Source: GWC2-45-44 sp041661665 (GTDB lineage Bacteria; Planctomycetota; Phycisphaerae; Sedimentisphaerales; UBA12454). From it: a stretch of DNA of 6,083 bases. Shown piece after piece: positions 1 through 5,962 of the stretch. The stretch lies in assembly GCA_041661665.1 (NCBI GenBank), contig JBAZTW010000065.1, forward strand, positions 1-6,083. Direction: 5' to 3'. The translations under genes and the position numbers were made by a program. Each line of letters opens with the position of its first letter. Position 1 is the first letter of the stretch. The notes beneath the pieces were generated by a model. It saw nothing but the letters and a program-made list of their open reading frames with translations. It ran no database searches and was not told the origin of the DNA.

Positions 1-147
1 CTGACGGCGGTTTCTGCCTCAACAGGGCTCGGCTTTGATGTCAAAACACCGGAAGCCAAATCATGGATAAAGGCGGATTGTATTCTCGATAAGCCTGTGC
101 GAGCGGAGGAGTTGTTAAACTCCGTGCGAAAATTAATTCAGGCTTGA
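1..147 (+). CDS. Response-regulator receiver domain, C-terminal fragment (5' end outside window)
   Basis: An open frame enters from the left edge in frame 1 and stops at TGA 145-147, giving 48 residues. It looks like the last third of a CheY-like receiver: LTAVSA at the start supplies the switch Thr/Ser position at the end of beta-4 (residue 2 of the fragment). The CILDKPV stretch supplies the invariant Lys-Pro (Lys31) after beta-5, and the following RAEELLNSVRKLIQ fits helix alpha-5. The protein ends right after alpha-5, so the receiver is C-terminal; it may be a stand-alone receiver or the tail of a larger protein, and the phosphoacceptor Asp is not visible. It lies 70 nt upstream of the hydrogenase-like kinase on the same strand, so it is a plausible phosphotransfer partner. 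The receiver identification is fairly sure; the role is inferred from position. Confidence 0.75.
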   Translation: MTAVSASTGLGFDVKTPEAKSWIKADCILDKPVRAEELLNSVRKLIQA

Positions 148-186
148 TTGAAACCCTGCTGCGGATTATGACTTGGCCAATCGTTC

Positions 187-209
187 TCTGCCGTCTTAAT
201 GACGGAGGA
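187..209 (+). promoter_or_regulatory. Small hairpin over the Shine-Dalgarno of the sensor gene
   Basis: CCGTC (191-195) pairs perfectly with GACGG (201-205) around a 5-nt loop TTAAT. After one G/A mismatch (190/206), TCT (187-189) can pair with GGA (207-209) with one G-T wobble. The right side contains the whole GGAGGA ribosome-binding site (204-209) of the gene starting at GTG 218. Seen directly: the complementarity. Inferred: it could restrict ribosome access, or be a small operator-like palindrome. No T-tract follows, so it is not an intrinsic terminator. It is short and could be chance. Confidence 0.35.
204..209 (+). promoter_or_regulatory. Ribosome-binding site GGAGGA that fixes the GTG start of the sensor gene
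   Basis: GGAGGA ends 8 nt before GTG 218-220, which is an ideal spacing. A nearer ATG at 213-215 is in another frame and hits a stop after one further codon (ATG CTG TGA), so GTG 218 is the start supported by both the reading frame and the Shine-Dalgarno. Confidence 0.75.
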
Positions 210-217
210 CAAATGCT

Positions 218-2224
218 GTGAAAGAAATTTTGCCGACAAGTTTTGTTTGCACTGTGAAAGAACGATGCAGGATATGCTATACCTGTGTAAGGGAATGTCC
301 AGCCAAGGCTATCAGGATTATCAATGGCCAGGCGGATGTTATTGCTGAAAGGTGCATCGGTTGCGGCAATTGTGTTCGCGTATGCAGCCAGAAGGCAAAA
401 AAAGTTCTGGATTCAAAGCCGGGGGTTTATGAACTGCTGAAATCGGATTATAAAACTGCGGCGATACTGGCGCCGAGTTTTCCCGCTGAATTTACAGAAA
501 TAAGCTGGGCTCGGCTTGTCGGTATGATTCGCAAACTTGGTTTTGATTATGTCAATGAGGTTGGTTTTGGAGCAGACCTTGTTGCCGATAAATATCGCAA
601 ACTGCTGGAACAAAGCGACCCTAATTGCAGGTATATAGCGACAAGCTGTCCTGCGATTATCGCGTATGTCGAAAGATACCATCCTGATTTAGTTAAGAAT
701 CTTACGCCTATAGTTTCACCTATGGTTGCCGCCGCCAAGATGCTTCACAGGTTGTACGGCGATGGCCTGAAAATAGTTTTCATCGGCCCCTGTATAGCGA
801 AAAAAGGTGAGATAGCAAGCGTCAATATAACCAGCGAAGTGAACGAAAGTCTTACTTTCGTTGAGCTGAGAGATATGTTTAATGCGCAGTCAATCAGCCC
901 TGAAAATTCTGAAGACAGTGTTTTTGATGAGCCTTCTGCCGGTGTCGGAGCGATATTTCCAATAGGCAGGGGATTGTTTCAATCGGCAGGGATTGAGGAA
1001 GATTTGGTCAGCGGACAAATTGTCGCAGTTGAGGGCAGCAGTTTTGTCGATGCTTTCGAGGAATTTGAAAGCGGAGATATGAAAGTCCGGCTGCTGGAAG
1101 TTCTCGCGTGCAGCGGCTGTATAATGGGGCCGGGCATTTCAAATGCGAAACCCTTGTTCAGCAGAAGGTCCTGCGTGAGCGGTTATGTTCAGGAAAAAAT
1201 GAAGAATCTGGACATTGCCAAATGGAAAGGAAATATAAAACGATTTGAAAATCTTGACCTGTCAAGAAAATTTGCCGCCTTTGACCAGCGAATCAAGGTA
1301 ACGGGCAATGGCATTGAACAGATTTTAAGGCAGATGGGCAAGACCGTTCCTGCTGATGAGCTTAATTGCGGAGCCTGTGGTTATAGTACCTGCCGGCAGC
1401 ACGCGATGGCGATATGGAAAGGTCAGGCTGAGAGCGAGATGTGCCTGCCTTATGTGATTGAGCAGCTTCACAAAAACATCGACGATTTGGCCAATTCAAA
1501 TAACCAGCTTGCAAATATGCAGGAAGCGCTGATGCAGTCTGAAAAGCTTGCGAGTATGGGGCAGCTTGCCGCCGGTGTCGCTCACGAGATAAATAATCCG
1601 CTCGGCGTTGTTTTGATGTATGCTCACTTGCTTCTGGAAAAATATCATAATAATGCCGACTTGAACGGAGATTTGCGATTGATTTCAGAGCAGGCCGACA
1701 GATGCAAAAAAATTGTTGGCGGTCTGCTGAATTTTGCCAGAAAAAACAAGGCTATTTTGCAGCCGACGGATATTTATGAAGTTATCGAAAAGTCCATTCA
1801 GGCCGTGCCAAACGAAAAATGCGTCGAAATCATAATTGAAAATACGCTTCAAGACAGAATTGCGGAACTTGACAGCGACCAGATGAGCCAGGTTTTCAGC
1901 AATCTGGTTGCCAACGCTATTGCGGCAACTGATAAAACAGGATTGATAACGATAACTATGGGGGGCGATAATAAAAATCTAAATATAAAGGTTATCGATT
2001 CTGGTGTTGGCATCGCAAAAGAGAATATTTCCAGGATATTCGACCCGTTCTTTACGACAAAGCAGATAGGCGTAGGCACAGGACTGGGGCTGGCTGTAGC
2101 TTACGGCATAGTCAAAATGCACAGGGGCGATATCGAAGTTGAATCAAACGCCGACCCGGCTAAGGGGCCGACAGGAACGACTTTTACGGTTATTTTGCGA
2201 AGAAAACAATTGGATGGTTTTTAG
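218..2224 (+). CDS. Sensory [FeFe]-hydrogenase-like protein fused to a histidine kinase
   Basis: A 668-residue soluble protein with no signal peptide or membrane segment. Domains in order: two [4Fe-4S] ferredoxin motifs (Cys17/20/23/27 and Cys46/49/52/56); the [FeFe]-hydrogenase large-subunit H-cluster domain (about 80-320) with ligands Cys144 in ATSCPAI, Cys192 in GPCIAKKGE, and Cys298/Cys301 in EVLACSGCIMGPG; a small four-Cys Fe-S domain (Cys384/387/392/409); a helical linker (about 412-445); HisKA with phospho-acceptor His456 in AHEINNPLG; and HATPase with N-box Asn562/Asn566, DSGVGI (594-599), FDPFFTTK (608-615) and GTGLGL (620-625). Motifs depart from catalytic enzymes: Ser143 replaces the proton-relay Cys, Gly190 replaces the Met before Pro-Cys, and the last Cys pair is CxxC rather than CxxxC. 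These changes and the intact kinase point to H2/redox sensing rather than bulk H2 turnover, like HydS-type group C proteins, though HydS of Thermotoga carries a PAS domain and no kinase. The next gene begins 31 nt downstream. Domain calls are very secure; H2 as ligand is inference. Confidence 0.92.
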   Translation: MKEILPTSFVCTVKERCRICYTCVRECPAKAIRIINGQADVIAERCIGCGNCVRVCSQKAKKVLDSKPGVYELLKSDYKTAAILAPSFPAEFTEISWARLVGMIRKLGFDYVNEVGFGADLVADKYRKLLEQSDPNCRYIATSCPAIIAYVERYHPDLVKNLTPIVSPMVAAAKMLHRLYGDGLKIVFIGPCIAKKGEIASVNITSEVNESLTFVELRDMFNAQSISPENSEDSVFDEPSAGVGAIFPIGRGLFQSAGIEEDLVSGQIVAVEGSSFVDAFEEFESGDMKVRLLEVLACSGCIMGPGISNAKPLFSRRSCVSGYVQEKMKNLDIAKWKGNIKRFENLDLSRKFAAFDQRIKVTGNGIEQILRQMGKTVPADELNCGACGYSTCRQHAMAIWKGQAESEMCLPYVIEQLHKNIDDLANSNNQLANMQEALMQSEKLASMGQLAAGVAHEINNPLGVVLMYAHLLLEKYHNNADLNGDLRLISEQADRCKKIVGGLLNFARKNKAILQPTDIYEVIEKSIQAVPNEKCVEIIIENTLQDRIAELDSDQMSQVFSNLVANAIAATDKTGLITITMGGDNKNLNIKVIDSGVGIAKENISRIFDPFFTTKQIGVGTGLGLAVAYGIVKMHRGDIEVESNADPAKGPTGTTFTVILRRKQLDGF

Positions 2225-2243
2225 GTGAAATCAGCAGACTTTT

Positions 2244-2248
2244 AGGGG
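2244..2248 (+). promoter_or_regulatory. Ribosome-binding site AGGGG for the receiver-kinase gene
   Basis: AGGGG ends 7 nt before GTG 2256-2258. The earlier GTG at 2225 is out of frame and stops within seven codons, and GTG 2256 places the receiver's first beta strand (KVLIVDDE) at the usual distance from the N-terminus, so this site decides the start. Confidence 0.6.
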
Positions 2249-2255
2249 TTTAACT

Positions 2256-3416
2256 GTGGCAGATATATTTAAAGTTCTTATCGTTGATGATGAGCCGGGT
2301 ATGCGTTCCGGCGTGTCAAGGATTTTGAACGATTTCAGCGTTAATTTGCCTGAAATGAAATCAGAGATAAAGTTTCAGGTGATTGAAGCGCAAAGCGCTG
2401 AAAGCGGTCTGGAGATAATCGAATCGCAAAATCCTGATATTTTGTTCCTCGATAATAAACTGCCGGGAATGAGCGGTCTGGAGCTTTTGAGTATAATTGC
2501 CGAAAAGAAAATTGACATATTGACCGTGATGATTACCGCGTATGCTTCATTAGAGACAGCGGTTGAAGCCACGAAAAACGGCGCCTATGATTTTCTCGCA
2601 AAACCCTTCTCACCGGCGGAAATTAAGCATATGGTTCGCAAGGCTTCCAATAGGATAGTCTACAAGCGACAGGCGAAAAATCTGTCTGAAGAACGTAAAA
2701 GAGTTCGCTTTCAGTTTATTTCAGTTCTTGCTCACGAGCTTAAATCTCCGCTTGCCGCGATACAGGGCTACTTAAATATCGTAAGCGACAGAGTTTTGGG
2801 CAATGAACTCAGCGTTTATGATAACGTAATTAACAGAAGTCTTATCCGTCTTGATGGAATGAAAAAACTGATATTCGATTTGCTGGATATGACCCGAATT
2901 GAGTCCGAACAGCGAAGACGCGAGTTTGCGGAAGTTAATTTTTGCGAACTTGCCAAAAAATCAATAGAAGCCAATGCCTTAGTAGCAAAACAGCGGAATA
3001 TCGCCATCAATCTTGAGGTTAGAGACGATGTTGTAATGAAAGGCGACCACACCGAGATTGAAATTATATTGAATAATCTGATTTCTAATGCGGTCAAATA
3101 CAATAAAGACGGTGGAAAAGTTGATATTAAAATCACCGCCGACGATAAAAAAATTGTTATCAATGTCAGCGATACAGGCATCGGCTTAAAAGAAGATGAG
3201 ATAAGCAGGCTCTTTAAGGACTTTGTTAGAATAAAGAACGAGCAGACAAGAAATATTCTTGGAAGCGGCCTTGGACTTTCAACGGTTAAAAAACTTGCTC
3301 AATTGTATGATGGGGATGTAAGTGTTAAAAGCGAAATTTCAAAAGGCAGCAGTTTTACAGTTGAACTTTTGAAGAATTCGCAGGAAGTTTTGAATGATGA
3401 ATCCCGCACCTCTTAA
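2256..3416 (+). CDS. Receiver-histidine kinase protein (REC-HisKA-HATPase), probable partner of the hydrogenase-like sensor
   Basis: A 386-residue soluble protein. An N-terminal CheY-like receiver (about 5-130) has the acidic pair Asp11/Asp12 in LIVDDEPG, phospho-acceptor Asp66 in FLDNKLPGMSG, switch Thr94 in MITAYAS and Lys116 in FLAKPF. About ten extra residues between alpha-1 and beta-2 push the Asp later than usual. It is followed by a short helical linker and HisKA with His160 in LAHELKSPL, then HATPase with N-box Asn274/Asn278, DTGIGL (306-311) and GSGLGL (336-341). All catalytic positions look intact, so both phospho-acceptance and kinase activity are expected. There is no DNA-binding, GGDEF or other output domain and no membrane segment. 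With the receiver in front of the kinase, phosphorylation of Asp66 by the upstream sensor could switch this kinase on or off. It sits between the sensor and hydE on one strand. The domain assignment is secure; the partnership is inferred from adjacency. Confidence 0.92.
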   Translation: MADIFKVLIVDDEPGMRSGVSRILNDFSVNLPEMKSEIKFQVIEAQSAESGLEIIESQNPDILFLDNKLPGMSGLELLSIIAEKKIDILTVMITAYASLETAVEATKNGAYDFLAKPFSPAEIKHMVRKASNRIVYKRQAKNLSEERKRVRFQFISVLAHELKSPLAAIQGYLNIVSDRVLGNELSVYDNVINRSLIRLDGMKKLIFDLLDMTRIESEQRRREFAEVNFCELAKKSIEANALVAKQRNIAINLEVRDDVVMKGDHTEIEIILNNLISNAVKYNKDGGKVDIKITADDKKIVINVSDTGIGLKEDEISRLFKDFVRIKNEQTRNILGSGLGLSTVKKLAQLYDGDVSVKSEISKGSSFTVELLKNSQEVLNDESRTS

Positions 3417-3484
3417 ATATTCGATATATTATGTAAGTTTGAAGTATGGAAAAAATAACATCAAACAGGGAAAAGGTGCGGGAT
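3401..3484 (+). promoter_or_regulatory. Perfect 11-bp inverted repeat spanning the kinase 3' end and the hydE start
   Basis: ATCCCGCACCT (3401-3411, inside the last codons of the kinase gene) is the exact reverse complement of AGGTGCGGGAT (3474-3484), with a 62-nt loop between. Seven of the 11 pairs are G-C. The right arm contains the close-set AGGTG Shine-Dalgarno candidate (3474-3478) and the first two bases of the hydE ATG (3483-3485). In mRNA this stem would cover the hydE ribosome-binding region, and ribosomes finishing the kinase gene would open it by covering the left arm, giving translational coupling. The complementarity is seen directly; the function is inferred. It lacks a T-tract, so it is not a terminator. 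Confidence 0.5.
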
Positions 3485-4550
3485 GAATCGTCAGGAAATA
3501 ATATCCTGGTTAAGGCAGACTGAACCCGCCGAACTTAAAAAACTTTGGGATAACGCCGACCGTGTCCGTAGAGAAAATGTCGGTCAGGCTGTTTATCTCA
3601 GGGGGCTTATTGAGTTTTCCAATATATGCGGCAGAAAATGTCTGTACTGCGGCATAAACGCCGCCAATACTAAATTACAGCGGTATCAAATGAGTAAAGC
3701 CGAAATTATAGACTGCGCTCAAACCGCACGCAAATTAGGCTACGGAACGGTTGTACTGCAAAGCGGCGAAAACAGAAAAATGGACATTTATTTCCTGGCC
3801 GAGACAATAAAAGAAATTAAACAAACCGCCGACCTTGCCGTTACATTAAGTGTCGGTGAATGGGATAGAGAAGTTTATCAGTTATGGAAGCAGGCAGGGG
3901 CTGACAGATTTCTTATGAGATTTGAAACCGGCGACGATGATCTATACAGAAGACTTCACCCGGACAGCAAAAATGGTGTCGCTGAAAGATTTGAAAAATT
4001 ACGACTGCTCAAAGAGCTTGGCTATGAAGTCGGCAGCGGTGTTATGATTGGCCTGCCAGGCCAGAGTTATGAAAGTCTTGCCGATGATTTGCTTAAATTC
4101 AAGCAAATCGGACTCGATATGATAGGCGCAGGGCCTTATATCAAACATCACGATACACTGCTCGGCAAAAATCTCGAAAAGTTTCTGCTCGATGACAAAA
4201 ACCAGACGCCTGCAACAGAAGAAATGACCTATAAGGTAATTGCTCTTGCCCGGCTGCTCTGCCCGCAGGCGAATATTCCTGCGACTACCGCGCTGGCGAC
4301 GCTGAATCCTCAGCAGGGACGCGAACAGGGGCTTTGCTGCGGCGCAAATATTGTTATGCCTAATGTAACACCGACTAAATATCGAACAATGTATGAAATC
4401 TATCCCGCCAAAGCCTGCATCGCAGAATCAGCGGAAACCTGCAATGCCTGTATGCTCAAACGCATTGAAAGCATCGGACGCTATATCGGCAGCGGCAGGG
4501 GCGAATCGCCGGGGTTTTTGGCCAGAGCGAAAATGGGGGTCGGATTATGA
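3483..4550 (+). CDS. hydE: [FeFe]-hydrogenase H-cluster maturase HydE (radical SAM)
   Basis: A 355-residue protein of normal HydE length. The radical-SAM cluster motif CX3CX2C is at Cys49/Cys53/Cys56 (ICGRKCLYCG) after the typical GLIEFSN strand. Later family signatures include SGVMIGLPGQS (185-195), GAGPYIKHHDT (215-225) and TTALATLNP (268-276). A C-terminal CX7CX2C (Cys312/Cys320/Cys323) matches the optional second Fe-S cluster site known in Thermotoga HydE. HydE acts after HydG in the cytoplasm, converting the Fe(CO)2(CN)-cysteine product with SAM chemistry towards the [2Fe] subcluster later assembled on HydF. ATG 3483 is the natural start: AGGTG lies 4 nt upstream (tight) and AGGGA 11 nt upstream. 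The gene overlaps hydG by ATGA (4547-4550), so the two are translationally coupled. BioB, a related radical-SAM protein, is excluded by the HydE-type PYIKHHDT and CX7CX2C features and by the hydG neighbour. Confidence 0.95.
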   Translation: MNRQEIISWLRQTEPAELKKLWDNADRVRRENVGQAVYLRGLIEFSNICGRKCLYCGINAANTKLQRYQMSKAEIIDCAQTARKLGYGTVVLQSGENRKMDIYFLAETIKEIKQTADLAVTLSVGEWDREVYQLWKQAGADRFLMRFETGDDDLYRRLHPDSKNGVAERFEKLRLLKELGYEVGSGVMIGLPGQSYESLADDLLKFKQIGLDMIGAGPYIKHHDTLLGKNLEKFLLDDKNQTPATEEMTYKVIALARLLCPQANIPATTALATLNPQQGREQGLCCGANIVMPNVTPTKYRTMYEIYPAKACIAESAETCNACMLKRIESIGRYIGSGRGESPGFLARAKMGVGL

Positions 4551-5962
4551 TAAAGAAAAAATTACTCAGCGGCACTGCGAAAGATTTTATCGATGATGAT
4601 TATCTCGGCGGGCTGATTGAAAAAAACAGACCGGATAAAAATGCAGTCAAAGATATAATATCCAAAAGTCTTGGCAAACAGGCTTTGTCCGTGGAAGAAA
4701 CTGCCTTGCTTTTAGCCGCGGATAAGGAATTAACCGAAGAAATTTTTGATGCCGCCAGAGAATTGAAGAAAAGAGTTTACGGCAACAGGATTGTTTTGTT
4801 TGCTCCTCTTTATATTGGCAATAAGTGCATAAATGATTGTGCCTATTGTGCATTCAGGTCGTCCAATCAGGAACAACTTCGAAGAACGCTTAGCCCGGAT
4901 GAAATTGCCGCGCAGGTTACGGCTCTTGAAAACGTCGGCCACAAAAGATTGATATTGGTTTTCGGCGAACACAAAAATTACGACGCGAATTTCATTGCCG
5001 ATTGCGTAAAACAGGTTTACAGCATTAAAGTCGGCCACGGCGAAATTCGCAGAGTCAACATCAACGCCGCTCCTTTGGATATCGAGGGTTTTAAAACGGT
5101 TAAACAATCGGGCATCGGCACTTATCAAATTTTTATGGAGACTTACAATCACACCGCTTACGCCCTGCATCATCCGTCAGCAACTCGCAAGGGCGATTAT
5201 CTCTATCGTCTCGATGGCCTCAGCAGGGCGTTTGAGGCAGGCTGCGATGATGTCGGTATCGGTGCGTTGTTCGGGCTATCTGACTGGCGGTTTGATGTTC
5301 TCGGATTGGTGAGCCATTCGTTATTTTTACAAAAAAATTATGGCGTCGGCCCTCATACAATCAGTTTTCCACGGATTCAGCCTGCCGCCGGCGTAAGCAT
5401 TGATAAAAAATGGATGGTCGGCGATTATGAATTTAAAAAACTCGTCGCAATTTTGCGGCTTGCCGTTCCATACACCGGTATGATACTTACAGCAAGAGAA
5501 AGCCCCGCTCTTCGCAGAGAAGTAATGAATTTCGGCGTTTCGCAAATCGACGCCGGCAGCAGAATCGAAATAGGCGGATATACCGAACTGGGCGACGCGC
5601 AGGTAATGGAGCGCGAACAATTCGTCCTCGGCGACATTCGCAGTCTCGACGCGGTGATGAAAGAGCTTATTGAAGATGGTTTCGTGCCGAGTTTCTGCAC
5701 ATCGTGTTATCGGCTTGGCCGAACCGGCGAACATTTTATGGAATTTGCTATCCCCGGCTTCATAAAAAAATTCTGCCAGCCAAACGCCCTTACCACGCTG
5801 AAGGAATATCTTGTTGATTACGCTTCTAAGGAAACCAAAGCGGCCGGCGAAAAACTCATCAAAACCGAACTTGAAAAAATAGCCGATGAAAAAATAAAAT
5901 TGCAGGTTGCCGACAGACTTAATAAAATCGAACAGACCGACCAGAGAGATTTATATTTTTAG
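4547..5962 (+). CDS. hydG: [FeFe]-hydrogenase H-cluster maturase HydG (tyrosine lyase, radical SAM)
   Basis: A 471-residue protein of normal HydG length. The radical-SAM cluster is at Cys94/Cys98/Cys101 (CINDCAYC, a CX3CX2C motif) and the diagnostic auxiliary cluster is CX2CX22C at Cys384/Cys387/Cys410, which separates HydG from the thiamine enzyme ThiH. VGPHTISFPR (267-276) carries His270, which I take to be the counterpart of the conserved His that holds the fifth, dangler iron. HydG cleaves L-tyrosine to p-cresol with release of CO and cyanide and builds the Fe(CO)2(CN)-cysteine synthon used by HydE. The start ATG 4547 overlaps the hydE TGA (ATGA), with GGGGG about 6 nt upstream inside hydE. 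The C-terminal tail after about residue 425 is Lys/Glu-rich and helical, as is usual. No broken motif is seen. It is the last gene in the window; hydF, needed to complete maturation, is not present here. Confidence 0.96.
   Translation: MIKKKLLSGTAKDFIDDDYLGGLIEKNRPDKNAVKDIISKSLGKQALSVEETALLLAADKELTEEIFDAARELKKRVYGNRIVLFAPLYIGNKCINDCAYCAFRSSNQEQLRRTLSPDEIAAQVTALENVGHKRLILVFGEHKNYDANFIADCVKQVYSIKVGHGEIRRVNINAAPLDIEGFKTVKQSGIGTYQIFMETYNHTAYALHHPSATRKGDYLYRLDGLSRAFEAGCDDVGIGALFGLSDWRFDVLGLVSHSLFLQKNYGVGPHTISFPRIQPAAGVSIDKKWMVGDYEFKKLVAILRLAVPYTGMILTARESPALRREVMNFGVSQIDAGSRIEIGGYTELGDAQVMEREQFVLGDIRSLDAVMKELIEDGFVPSFCTSCYRLGRTGEHFMEFAIPGFIKKFCQPNALTTLKEYLVDYASKETKAAGEKLIKTELEKIADEKIKLQVADRLNKIEQTDQRDLYF

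Noticed and set aside
213..221. ATG CTG TGA mini-frame next to the sensor start
   Set aside because: It consists of two codons and a stop; it only shows that ATG 213 is not the start of the sensor gene.
413..738. Minus-strand open frames inside the sensor gene
   Set aside because: They lie antisense to a gene with clear ferredoxin and H-cluster motifs, show no recognisable domain and have no good ribosome-binding site.
3416..3461. Promoter in the gap before hydE (TTGAAG at 3439 with TAACAT at 3456) and an AT-rich partial palindrome AATAT/ATATT at 3416-3430
   Set aside because: The -35/-10 spacing is only 11 nt, far too short, and the palindrome has 5-bp all-AT arms, which is expected by chance in such sequence.
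3483..4550. Biotin synthase (BioB) as an alternative for the hydE gene
   Set aside because: The HydE-type signatures, the C-terminal CX7CX2C site and the overlapping hydG fit HydE and not BioB.
4393..4596. Plus-strand 67-codon frame across the hydE/hydG junction
   Set aside because: It is an alternative frame over two well-supported genes with no domain and no Shine-Dalgarno of its own.
4730..5173. Minus-strand 147-codon open frame inside hydG, and similar ones at 5327-5734 and 5425-5700
   Set aside because: They are antisense shadows of hydG, whose protein matches its family along the whole length; the antisense products have no recognisable motif.
4547..5962. ThiH (thiamine synthesis tyrosine lyase) as an alternative for the hydG gene
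   Set aside because: The extra C-terminal CX2CX22C cluster motif, the length and the HydE neighbour are diagnostic of HydG.
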